Positions 9,967 to 21,686 of a stretch of DNA of 64,000 nt are shown in pieces (within the stretch, counting starts at the first letter, position 1; each line of letters starts with the position of its first letter). The position numbers and the translations under genes were made by a program. The notes under the pieces were generated by a model. It ran no database searches. It was not told the DNA's origin and saw nothing but the letters and a program-made list of their open reading frames with translations. This DNA comes from Cornus controversa (lineage: Eukaryota > Streptophyta > Magnoliopsida > Cornales > Cornaceae): positions 37,087,501 through 37,151,500 of the forward strand of contig CM048846.1 of NCBI GenBank assembly GCA_026545225.1. The letters are read 5' to 3'.

Positions 9967-12807
9967 TCACGAGTCAAAATATACGGGATCCATCAAAGTG
10001 ACGACATCCACGTATTCGGTGGTGGCTTGGTCATCCACGCATATTTTTAAGCGCTGCCCATTTACTTTGAACAACGAGCCGTCTTTCAAGTCCTTCAATT
10101 CCACCGCTCCGTGGGGAGCGACAGAATTAATCAACGGAGGAAAGGGGTCTCTAGGAACTCTCCAATTAGGCACATCCATGACAGTAGTGACATCGAACAT
10201 TGAGTTGACTTCACATATGGATTGCTCAATGTCAAAATCATCACAGTTGAAGTGATTTAGGCATGCCTCTAAAGGATCCTTGGAAAGAATAGAAGGAAGT
10301 GCTTTTTGAACAAGGTCTTCCACTACATCGACACAAAAGCATTCACTTTCATCTTCGGATGTGTGGTGGGAAGCATTGAAGATGTTCAAGCGGACTTTCA
10401 TATTCCCGAAAGAGATGTCCATCACTCCAGTACGGCAATTAACGCAAGCGTTTGCCGTGGCCAAAAATGGATGACTTAGAATGATAGGAATATGTCGATT
10501 TGGATTTTGAACCGGTTCCGTGTCAAGGACTATGAAGTCCATCGAAAAGTAGAATTTGTCCACTTGAATGATTACATCCTCAATTATGCCACATGGTTGC
10601 TTCACCGAACGGTCGACAAGTTACAACACAACTGTGGTATGCTTAAGTTCCCCCAAACCTAGTTGTTGGTAAATTGAGAATGGAAGCAAATTGACACTAG
10701 CCCCTAAATCAAGAAGTGTCTTTTCAAAAGATTGATTTCCGATGGTGCACGAAGTAGTCGGAGCACCCGGATCTTTGAATTTAGGAGGGGCTTGGTGTTG
10801 GAAAATGGAGCTTATGTGCTCAGTTAAGAGGACTTTCTTAGGAACATTATTCCTAGATTTGCGCTTTTGAGTGCACAAGTCCTTCAAAATTTTAGCATAG
10901 GAGGGAATTTGTCGAATAGCATCAAGGAGAGGGAGGTTGATCTTTACTTGTTTGAAGATCTCCATCATGTCTTGGATTTTCTCTCCTTGCTTCCCAAAAT
11001 GAGAAGGTTCCTTCAATCTTTGAGGAAAAGGAACCGGAGGTTCAAAAGAAGTGTCAAGATTTGGAATTGATGACGACACAACTTCACTTGCCTTTCCTTT
11101 TGGATTTAAAGGGATGTTATGCACATTTGGATTTAAAGGAAACAATTTTGGATTTAATTGGGATTCTTTTTTATTTTTGGATTGCTTTTGGGATTCCTTT
11201 CTCTCTTCCTCCCCTACCTTGGAATTGATGACTTTACCACTCCTTAAGGTGGTGATTGATTGAACTTGCTCCGGAAGAGCATTACAAGATGAAGATGATG
11301 GATCTTCAATCATATGAACACCCTTAGGATTCGCCACCGGTTGACTCGATAACTTACCTTCCTCCCTCCTATTCAAGGCATTAGCTAGTTGCCCGATGTG
11401 AGCTTCTAACCTAGCCATAGATTGAGCATTCGCTTCAAGCTTAACGATTGATTGAGAATGAGTTTGCAATAAGCGGGTATTAGCCTCAAGATTGCTTATC
11501 ACTCTTTCTTCAAAGCCTTGGCTTCTCGGAGGAGGTGGTGGTTGTTGGTAATTGGATCTTTGATGGTAAGGTTGAGGATTTGGCCTATATTGAGGCTGTT
11601 GAGATTGGGAATTGAAAGAATTTTGCCCTTGGAAAGAGGGACTTGATTCTTGAGGTTTCCAAGAAAAAGTCGGATGGTTCTTGTAACCAGGATTGTACGT
11701 ATTTGAATATCGATAATTCATTTGTTTAGAGTACAAGGCATTCGCTTGCTCTTGAGCATAATCGGGAGATTGCCCAGCAATAGGACAATCTCGCACGAAA
11801 TGTGAAGTACTATAGCAAAACGAACATCCTTCCTGATTTTGAACAGGTTGGCTTGGAGTAGGCAGCCCATTTTTCATGATTAGGTCCATTTTTCGGGACA
11901 AGGCTTCTACTTGCATGGCAACTTCATCTACCCGTGAAATTTCATGCACTCCTCTACAAGGTTGGGTGGCCTTCCCTTTCCTAGTGGAGGAGCGTTGAGC
12001 TGAATTGTTTCTTAGGGTTTGAAAAAGTTTTCATGCCTCATCGGGGCTTTTCAAAAGGTATCCACCTCCACAAGCGGAGTCTATCATTTGTCTATGTTGC
12101 TCACTCACCCCATCGTAAAAGCTTTGCACTAGCTGCCATTTTGGGACAGCATGATGCGGACAAGATTTAAGAAGGTCTTTTAATCTCTCCCACGTCTCAT
12201 GAAATTTTTCTTGATCAATTTGGGCGAATCCGGTGATTGCTCTCCAAATATCACTCGTCTTTCCCATTGAGAAGTATTTTTTTAAGAACTCGATTTGCAT
12301 CTTCGCCCAAGAATGGATTGAGTTAGGTTCTAAAGAATTGAACCAACTTTTAGCTTTATCTTTTAGGGAGAATGGGAACATACGCAGCTTTAGATCATCC
12401 TCCGTAAAGTGTGGTACACGAATGGTGGAACACACAGAAAGGAAGTAATCTAAGTGCCGGTATGGATCCTCATTAGAGAGACCATGGAAGCTATTAAGAA
12501 GATTGACGGTGGAGGACTTTATTTGGAATTGATTTGCTGCTACATCCAGAAATTGAATACATGAAGGTACTTCAAATGTAGTCGGAAGGTAAAAGTCCAT
12601 AAGCAACTCTCCTTGAGGAGGTGGAGGTGGAGGTGGTTGTTCATGATTAAAAGGAGGTAGTCCGGGAGGTTGTCTTTCATTTGGGTCCATGTTTTCAGTC
12701 CTAGGCAATATAGGGTCCCTAGAGGTTCCTCTACGTTGTCTAAGTGTTCTTTCAAGTTCAATATTACACGGAAGCAATGGAAGTGACAAGGACCGTCTAC
12801 CTAGCAT
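9967..12807 (-). pseudogene. Athila gag-protease polyprotein, element A
   Basis: Gag starts MLGRRSLSLPLL and contains the Athila-type DPYRHLDYFLSVC and KSWFNSLEPNS blocks. A zinc knuckle CSFCYSTSHFVRDC (C-X2-C-X4-H-X4-C) follows. The protease has DLGASVNLLP and IILSHPFLATA, the pattern typical of Athila proteases. The C-terminal stretch (PHGAVELKDLKDGSLFKVNG) resembles the tail of Athila integrase, although reverse transcriptase, RNase H and the integrase core are absent. The region has about three breaks. Confidence 0.85.
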
Positions 12808-13069
12808 GCATTAATAGTAGAACAACACCTCGATACACAAAATAAACAATAATATATACAAAAAATGAATGAACTCAAACCTACTAATTTTAGATTTTAT
12901 ACTCACAAAGGGTTCCAACTGTAATTCTTTTAGATGCCCGCTATGTGGTACACCTAAAATCAAAAAATTTGAGAAATAAGAACAAGATATATACAAAAAA
13001 GAATGAAAGAATTTCTAGCCTAAGAATTAAACCAGATTTAATCTTTCCATGGCGACAATTACACCGTAG

Positions 13070-13087
13070 TCCCCGGCAACGGCGCCA
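13070..13087 (-). other. primer binding site of element A (tRNA-Asp)
   Basis: On the minus strand it reads TGGCGCCGTTGCCGGGGA, complementary to the 3' end of plant tRNA-Asp, a few bases inside the 5' LTR. This is the standard Athila primer. Confidence 0.85.
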
Positions 13088-13093
13088 AAATTT

Positions 13094-14514
13094 TGATGCG
13101 GCTTAAACTCTATTTAGATTGTAAGCTTAATTTTGCCCTTTTTATCAAAATATAATTTAACCACTCGCAAGAGCACGAATCTTTGTAGATAAGGTTCTAT
13201 ATAGAGGGTATCGATCTCACGAGGACTAGTCGTAATTGTCTTAAAGGAAGATTAATTCCACTTTAATCCTAAAAACAGATTTTTGAATTTTTGTTTATAA
13301 ACTATTGCATGAATGAAATGACAATAAATTTAAAGAGTAAAGTTGGGAGAGAGAACTAGGGTTGGTTTCCACCACTAGCCATTCACATGTTCATAAGTGT
13401 AGCAAGCATGGGATTCATTAATTAAATGCCTAACAATGTCATTAGGCTTGTGACCTCAATGACATCTCAAAAGATCAATGTGTTTGTCCACCTATCATAA
13501 TCCATCTTCAATAAGCATAGCTCTTCAACCTAACTAACTATCTAATTACCCTACTCTCTAAGTGAACCTACATGCATCCAAGCTACCTTATCTTAGCATG
13601 GTTTATACAAACAAACACAACACATTCATTTAAACACCATTATCTAGCCATCATTTGCACTTTTTGTGGAATATGCAAATGTTGTGCATTCACATGAAAG
13701 AATCTACTCTAAGACAAGAATAAACTCCATAACCACATGAATATATAGAAGAAATGTATTAGTGTACATGATCACTAGGCTAAATAATCAACATTTAATT
13801 ACAAATCCCAAGTGCTACAAGAAGGAACAAGTTTACATGGCTAGGGGTTGAAACCAACACCCTAGTAGAAGAGTTAGTTGCTCGTGGTTGCCTTGCACTC
13901 TCCCATTGATGGAGAAGATGAAGCTTCTTAGTCTGGTTCAGCTCCTTCTCCTCTCTCCCGAAAGTCTCTCCCTATATTGGTCTGATGTGTGTTGAGAGAT
14001 ATATGAGATATGTGGCTTTTTGGTGCTTTAAGGCTTCCTTTTTCAACCTTGGGGCCCACCATATATATATATATATCAATATATATATCCATTGTATCAA
14101 GAAGGTCCCCAAGGGTCTTGTTCAAGTCAGACAATCCCCCTAAGTCGTGCAAAAAGGGGGATTTTGTTGCAAGTGGGAAAGCAGGTGAGCAAGTGGGCAA
14201 GTGGCTTCTGCAGAATCTCGATCAATCGAGATTGGATCTCGATTGATCGAGATTTCGATCAATCGAAATGAGATCTCGATCAATCGAGATCTCGATTGAT
14301 CGAGATCAACATCTCGATTGATCGAGATGCCTTTGGCTGCATTTCTGATTGTTGTTCTTCAGCTGCAAATAGCCTCAAACTTTGCTCCATTCACTACAAG
14401 ACCTGCAATACATCAAAAACACAAAAATACCGTAAACATATTTCGGTAATCATAAAAACGGAATTAACATATGCAATAAAGAGGGTTCAAATGCATAGAA
14501 TTGAACACTTATCA
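13094..14514 (-). repeat. element A 5' LTR
   Basis: 1,421 bp with TG...CA ends. It includes the TCGATNNATCGA array at 14214-14329 and a short AT-rich run near 14061-14090. It ends directly at the CTAGA target duplication. Confidence 0.9.
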
Positions 14515-15239
14515 CTAGACAGCAACTAGAGTAGACTTTAGTAGCATAGAAATTATGAATGAAAGTTTAACAAGTAGCACAAAAATTATGAATGCAAGTT
14601 TTGCAATTAGCATGCAAATAACTCAAACAGGTAGCATGTAATTTGGCAACAAAATTCCACAAGTGAGCATGCATATTTAATAATTTATACTTAATAAAAA
14701 CAGAGTGTTGAACAAGTATAGTTTCAGCAAATTTTAGGCTCTCAAATCAGCAATATCAAAGTCTCACAACATGAGTTGACAATTCAGCAATATTATACTC
14801 ACTAATCAGTAATATTAAAGTCTCCAAACAACACTATTAAACTCACCAAACAACACTATTAAATTCACCAAATCAGCACTATTTAACTCACCAAATTAGC
14901 ACTATTAACTCTCCAAACAACACACTTTAATATCCAAAATAGCAGTTTTTTAGATTCAAAATAGCAACATTTTAATTGTCAAAAACAACACAATTTAAGT
15001 CGCTAAATTAGCACTATAAAATCAGCATTTAGTAAATTCAAGATCAACATGCACAGCAGTTTAAAACCAGCAAATTGGCACTATTTAAACCTCAAAACAA
15101 CAGCAAATGATTAAGTCCAAATCAGCAAGTTTATACATTAAAAAAAAAAGATCTTAGAATTAAAAAATCAGCTTCATAGAAATTTCGGGCAGCAGTTCAG
15201 ATATTTATCAACCTAGAATAGACCCAACAAGTTTAGTGA

Positions 15240-15426
15240 CAAACCCCAGCAAATTCAGTAACATAAACCCAGCAAGTTCAGTGACATAAACTCAACAAGT
15301 TCAGTAACATAAACCCAGCAAGTTCAGTAACATAAACCCAACAAGTTCAGGGACATAAACTCAACAAGTTTAGTAACATAAACCCAGCAAGTTCAGTGAC
15401 ATAAACTCAACAAGTTTAGTAACATA
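15240..15426. repeat. 23-bp tandem repeat in solo LTR R2
   Basis: About eight copies of AACCCAGCAAGTTCAGTAAC-ATA with small changes. The flanking R2 sequence (14.8-15.2 kb) is also built of looser repeats around CACTATTAAACTCACCAAA. Confidence 0.8.
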
Positions 15427-16585
15427 ACAAATTATAGCAACTTAGAATTTAAAGTAAAGTAGCAAATTATAGCAATTTAGAACAGCAACAAAGTAGATTT
15501 TTTTAGGCAACATAATTTCATATTCTCAAAACACAGAATTATATAATTTCAGCAACAAGAGATTTCTGTTAAACAGATTTTGGACAACAATTCATATATT
15601 CATCAACTCAGAATTTCGAACAATAATTCAGAAATCATCAACACAGAAATAGAAACTCAGATTTCAAAAATTCAGAATGATTAACACAACTGAAATAGAG
15701 TATGAGACATGATTAGTGTGCCTTTGCACATTGTGCAAGTAAGAAAATTGGATAGTGTATACCATGGAGATGAATCATGCTTTTGTGTGAGGCTCAATCA
15801 AAGATAAATCAAGTTGAACTGAAGAAGGACCATGGTGAACCAAGGTGATCAGAATTAAACTAAGATGATCGAACAGAAATGATCGCAAGATGATCGAACT
15901 GAAGTAAGCCAGCACAAATCAAGAGAAGAAGCAAAAATAGAACCAAGATGATCCTTGATGAACCGAAGTAAAGCGAATCAAGGTTCCGTTTAGGATCGGT
16001 GAGGCTGAGACACGGTTCCTTGATAATCGGCAATGAGCTGAGCTACACACTCACGGCTGAATATGGCAACTATTGATGATGTTCTAGATCACTGTATCTC
16101 TTTCACTCTCATGGATCACTTACAGCCGCACACAGACACACACGATGCACTCTCTTTCTCACTCTAAAACTCTCTGCCACACACTCTTTTCTATTTTCTG
16201 CTGCTAATGTTTATCTACCCCTCTCTAGCGCCGAATTAATCAATCAAGGTCCACTCATCTTATCCTTCTCATTTTATAATTATGATACCTCATATTTTAA
16301 GTGATGAGAAACCCTAGCTCCATTTATTTCTAAAAATACCCTTGCACTTTGATGTCCTAGAAATAAATTCCAAAATGTCCTTCTTTGAAACTTTTACCAA
16401 ATTGCCCCTGCAACTAGGTTAGTGCATAACATGGAGAAATATAATTATAACAAGGTAATTAATTAACTCATTAAATTAAACTTAGTAAATGCATTTAAGG
16501 TAAAATGACACTAATGCCCATGCGAATCCTTTTGACATTAAAACCTGGGCAAACACGCTCATGGGTTTTCTGGACCATCAATGCT

Positions 16586-16980
16586 CCTTGGCCAAGCTCT
16601 ACCAGGAAAACAAGGGCAGAGGTATATTCCAAGCACCACCTCCAATCTAGATACTAGTTGAGCACAGGGATCAGAATAGATACTGCGCCATCCACTAAGA
16701 TTATGGGCATACCACCAACAAATGCCAAAATCTGAGGGCGCAAGTAGAATCAATCATAGTTAAAGGTGGACTAGCCGAGTACATATTAAAAGAGTGGCAC
16801 GACCGGAACAAGCTTCCAATTGCCGAACATAGAGAGGGAAACCCGAACTTAAAGCTAGTCAAAATGATCAATACCATACATGACTATGCAACTTGGGAGG
16901 ACCAAAGAGCAGGTAGGTCCCATCTTCGCCAGGCAAAAAAGCTACAAAGATTAGGAAAGGTCAATTCAGTCTAGGAAAAA
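16586..16980 (+). pseudogene. Tat-type gag, second part
   Basis: Continues the gag remnant broken off at 3840. It includes a stretch typical of the end of Tat gag (GGLAEYILKEWHDRNKLPIA at about 16766-16825). The ATGCT duplication links the two parts. Confidence 0.65.
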
Positions 16981-19954
16981 GAAGTTGGCGTTCAGATCAT
17001 ATTTGGAGACCTAGATATGATGAGGGTACAATTACCACATGAGGATCCGCTGGTGATCATCCTCTTAGTGGCGAATTGCTAAATTAAGAGAGTACTCGTT
17101 GACGCGAGATCAAGTACAAACATAATGATGCTTGAAGTCTATAAGCATATAGGAATCAGGAAGGATCAAATCAGATCGACCAAAGGCCCCCTCTTAGGTT
17201 TCAACGAGAACAGAGTCACCCCAATCAAAACAATATCTCTGTTAGTAACGGTCGCGTAGAGGACAATGAGAGAATAATTTGTGATAGCAGATGTTCACTC
17301 TTCTTACAATCTCATTATGGGGAGAGGATGGATCCACAGAATGCATGGAATGCCATCAACCCTACACCAGGTGATAAGATGCCTAACTCCGAACGGAAAG
17401 AATGTTACTCATTGACGATCAAGCGCATGCCGAAAGATGTAGAGGTCACTACAAAAGTTGATACCCAATAGCAATCACAGAGACTTGGTACTTCCGAGGG
17501 GGAGGAAGATAAGAATTTTGCTCAGCCCGTAGAGCCGCTCCAGGTAGCCCAATTCAAAAATCCAGAAGAGAATAGGAGCACTCAAATTGTTATGCTCCTG
17601 CAAGAATGTGAAAAGAATGAACTAGTCAACTTACTCAAAGAAAAACATGGATGTATTTGCATGGAGCCATCTCGACATGCCCGGTATAGACCCTGCTCTG
17701 GCAAACCATTCCTTGAACGTTGATCCAAAAAATATCCCAGTCAAGCAAAAATAAAGAAGATTCACTCCAGAGAGAAACAAGATAATTACGGAGGAGGTTG
17801 ATCGGCTACTACAAGCAGGTTTCATCAAGAAAGTGAGATATCCGGAATAGCTCTCAAATGTGGTGGTAGTGAGAAAGAAGAATGGAAAGTGGAGAGTGTG
17901 CATCGACTTCACCAATCTAAACAAGGCATGTCCAAAGGGTTGTTATCCCCTTCCGAAGATAGACCAGATGGTAGATGCCACAATCGGTTATGAGCGACTA
18001 ACCTTTTTAGATGCTTATTCGAGTTACAATTAGATCCCAATGAATTCGAGGGATGAAGAGAAGACATCATTATCACTGAAAGTGGCATTTACTGTTACAA
18101 GGTAATGTCATTCGAATTAAAAAATGCCAGAGCAACCTACCAACGTATGATCAACCGAGTTTTCAAAGATCATATTAGAGATACAGTAGAAGCCTATATT
18201 AACGACATGGTGGTCAAAAGTAAGAAGAGGCAGGATCACTTGAAACATTTACAAGAAGTATTCGAAGTTCTCAAAAAATATCACGTGAAGTTAAACCCAA
18301 CGAAGTGTTCGTTCAGAATTTCGTCAGGGAAATTTCTCGGTCATATGGTCAGTAGAATGGGAATAGAGGTGAGTTCATCACAATCATTGACAATTATCTA
18401 GAGTTTTGAACCAAAGACCTACAGGGAAGTGCAAGTCCTGACCTATCTAAGTCGGTTCATCTCTCGCCTTTCGGACAAATGTAAACCGTTCTTCGATGCT
18501 ATAAAAAAAAAGGGAGAGACTTATGGGGAAAAGATTAATCAGATGCACTGAAGAAATTGAAGGAATACATTACCACAACATTGATCCTCTCAATCCCGAA
18601 GCATGGAGAATCATTGTACCTATACCTTGTTGTGTCAAAAACATCCACGAGTGCCGCACTGCTCCAAGAAGAAGATCGAAAATAGTAATTGGTATATTAC
18701 TCCAACAAAATAATGACCGATGCAGAACACAAGTACTCAAAAGTAGAAAAATTGATCCTAGCCCTTGTTCATGCGAAAAAGAAGCTAAGACACTACTTCG
18801 AGTCCATACTATAATTGTACCTACAACTTTACCCCTCAAAGCAATCCTCAGCAAACCAGACATGATGGGGAGACTGATGAAGTGGGCAATGGACTCAGCG
18901 CCTATGACATTTGCTTCAAACCCAGAACGGCTAGAAAAGGTCAAGTGTTAGTAGAGTTCTTGTTATAATATGATGAACCAGAAGACGAAGAGGAGGACCA
19001 CGCTGCATGGGAAATCTATGTGGATGGATCGACAAGTCAAACAGGGTCAGGGGCAGAAATCAAAGTCAAAACTCTGGACGGTACTACCCTTCATCATGCT
19101 GTAAGATTCAATTTTGAGGCCTCAAACAACGTGGCCAAGTACAAGGCTATCCTTGTGGGCTTGCGAATGGTAAAATCCTTATAGATAAAAAGATTGTCTG
19201 TCTTCAGTGATTTTTAGTTGGTTGTGAACTAAGTTAGTAGAGAATATCAGATGAAAGAAGACAAAATGAACACCTACCAAGAAGTAGTGACCGAAGGATT
19301 AAAGAGGTTCGATAGAGTAAAGCTTAGCCATATTCCACAGTTGAAGAATGAGGTGGCCGACCAATTAGCCTGTTAGCCTCTTATACAGATGACTCCCTGA
19401 CCAGGCATCATGAAATCCCATAAGGTACTCGTTATCCTAAGAGAGCCGAGTTGGATGGACATGATTGAAGCATATTTGAGGGACATGATCCTTCTAGAAC
19501 AGAAAAAGGAAGCCAAGAAGCTTAAAATGAAATCGGCAAAATATTTCATCATCAACGGACACCTCTACAGGAGATCATACTCAAGTCCATTGTTCCGATG
19601 CCTGACAACATTAGAAGCAAGGAAAGTTTTAAGAGAAATCCACGAGGGGGTTTGCGAAAATCATTCGGGTGGAAGATCCCTAGCCCACAAGGCCCTAATG
19701 CTAGGATACTTCTGGTTGTTCATGTCATGGGATGCGGTAAAATACTCAAGAAATTATGATAAATGCCAAAGACATGCGAGATTGCTGCACCAGCCACCAG
19801 TAATTCTAAATTCGATGGCCAAACCATGGCCCTTCGCCCAATGGGGATGGATGTGGTGGGCCCTTTGTCTACCACAGCACAGAAGAAAAAATATGTTCTC
19901 CTGGCCATAGATTACTTCACCAAATGGGTAGAAGCAGAGGCTTACGCCACCATA
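16981..19954 (+). pseudogene. Tat pol remnant: protease, RT, RNase H, start of integrase
   Basis: Recognisable motifs lie in the Ty3/gypsy order protease, RT, RNase H, integrase. The protease region is around 17,000-17,280. RT has VRKKNGKWRVCIDF (about 17870-17911) and AYINDMVVKSKK (about 18193). RNase H has WEIYVDGST (about 19009) and FEASNNVAKYKAIL. The integrase zinc-binding and core region starts near 19,600 (GMDVVGPLS, KYVLLAIDYFTKWVEAEA). The region carries many breaks and is not functional. It stops at element B and resumes at 30193. Confidence 0.85.
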
Positions 19955-19959
19955 ACACA

Positions 19960-21382
19960 TGATAAGTGTTCAATTCGATGCATTTGAACCCTCTTTATTG
20001 CTTATGTTAGTTTTGTTTTTACGTTTACCGAGATATGTTTACGGTATTTTTGTGTTTTTGATGTATTGCAGGTATTAGAGTAAATGGAGCAAAGTTTGAA
20101 GCTATTTGCAGCTGAAGAGAAAAAGTCAGAATTGCAGCCAAAGGCATCTCGATCAATCGAGATGTTGATCTCGATTAATCGAAATCTCGATTGATCGAGA
20201 TCTCATTTCGATTGATCAAAATCTCGATCAATCGAGATCCAATCTCGATTGATCGAGATTCTACAGAATCCACTTGGCCACTTGCTCACCTACTTTCCCA
20301 CTTGCAACAAAATCCCCCTTTTTGCACAACTTAGGGGGATTGTCTGACTTGAACAAGACTCTTGGGGGCCTTCTTGATACAAGGGATATATATAGTGATA
20401 TATATATATATACATGGTGGGCCCCAAGGTTGGAAAAAGGAGCCTTAAAGCACAAAAAGTCACATATCTCACATATCTCTCAATATACATCAGAATACTC
20501 TTGGAGAGACCTTTGGGAGAGGAAGAAGAGGAGCTGAACCAGACCAAGAAGCTTCACTTTCTTCATCAATGGAAGGGTGCAAGGCTGCCATGACCAACTA
20601 ACTCCTCCCCTAGGGTGTGGTTGACACACCTAGCCATGTAAACTTGTTCATTTTTGTAGCACTTGGGGATTTGTAGTTAAATGTTGATTATTTAGCCTAG
20701 TGAATATGTACACAAATATATTTCTTATATATATTCATTTGATTTGGAATTTATTCTTGTCTTAGAGTAGATTTTGTCACTTGAATGCACAACATTTGCA
20801 TATTTCACAAGAAGTGCAAATGATGGCTAGATAATGGTGTTTAAATGAATGTGTGATGTTTGCTTGTATAGACCATGCCAAGACAAGGTAGTTTGGATGC
20901 ATGTAGGGTTCACTTAGAGAGTAGGGTAATTAGGTAGTTAGTTAGGTTGAAGAGCTATGCTTGTTGAAGACGAATTAGGATAGGTTAGCACACACATTGA
21001 TCTTTTGATATGTCATTGAGGTCACAAGCCTAATGACATTGTTAGGCATTTAATTTATGAATCCCATGCTTGCTACACTTATGAACATGTGAATGGCTAG
21101 TGGTGGAAACCACCCCTAGCTCTCTCTCCCAACTCAAACTCTTTAATTTTATTGTCATTTCATTCATGCAATAGATTATAAACAAAAAATCCAAAGACTT
21201 GTTTTTAGAATTAAAGTGGAATTAATCTTCCTTTAAGGCAATTTCGACTAGTCCTCGTGGGATCGATACCCTCTATATAGAACCTTATCTACAAAGATTC
21301 GTGCTCTTGCGAGTGGTTAAATTATATTTTGATAAAAAGGGCAAAATTAAGCTTATAATATAATTCGAGTTTAGCCACATCA
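19960..21382 (+). repeat. element B 5' LTR
   Basis: 1,423 bp, TGATAAGTG...CCACATCA. The TCGATNNATCGA array is at 20144-20260 and an AT-dinucleotide run at about 20390-20413. Confidence 0.9.
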
Positions 21383-21388
21383 AAATTT

Positions 21389-21406
21389 TGGCGCCGTTGC
21401 CGGGGA
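21389..21406 (+). other. primer binding site of element B (tRNA-Asp)
   Basis: TGGCGCCGTTGCCGGGGA matches the 3' end of plant tRNA-Asp, six bases after the LTR. Confidence 0.9.
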
Positions 21407-21686
21407 GTACGGTTTAATTGTCGCCATTGAAAGATTAAATCTGGTTTAATTCTTAGGCTAGAAATTCTTTCATTCTTTTTGTATATATTTTGTTCTTATT
21501 GCTCAAACTTCTTGATTTTAGGTATACCACATAGCGGGCGTCGAAAAGAATTGAAGTTGGAACCCTTTGTGAGTATAAAATCTAAAATTAGTGGTTTGAG
21601 TTCTTTCATTCTTTTTGTATATATTATTGTTTAATTTATTTAATTTTTTTTTTTTGTGTATTGAGGTGTTGTTCTATAATTAATGC

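Larger units (their letters stand above)
4570..14514 (-). mobile_element. Athila-family Ty3/gypsy element A (non-autonomous type)
   Basis: Full-length structure of 9,945 bp: LTRs at 4570-5762 and 13094-14514, TG...CA ends, and target duplication CTAGA (4565-4569, 14515-14519). The primer site (13070-13087) matches the 3' end of plant tRNA-Asp, the usual Athila primer, and the polypurine tract lies next to the left LTR, so it reads on the minus strand. Gag and protease (12807-9967) are followed by a motif array (9795-9393) and ORF2 (8730-7567). No reverse transcriptase, RNase H or integrase core is present. The LTRs differ at roughly a dozen sites over their shared 1.19 kb (counted by eye), so it is the youngest element here. 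Gag-pro has about three breaks; ORF2 looks whole. Confidence 0.9.
3846..16580. mobile_element. solo LTR, family R copy 2, containing element A
   Basis: It starts TGATGAACCTAG and ends GGACCATCA, with the target duplication ATGCT at 3841-3845 and 16581-16585, inside the Tat gag. Removing element A (4570-14514 and one CTAGA copy) leaves about 2,785 bp that align with R1 at both ends and in the interior. The match to R1, with a different target site, shows two independent insertions rather than the two LTRs of one element. It contains a 23-bp tandem array at about 15240-15426. Confidence 0.75.

Noticed and set aside
345-16580. R1 and R2 as the two LTRs of one element with gag between them
   Set aside because: Each has its own distinct 5-bp duplication (AATTT and ATGCT), and R2 lies within the gag frame, so they are independent insertions.
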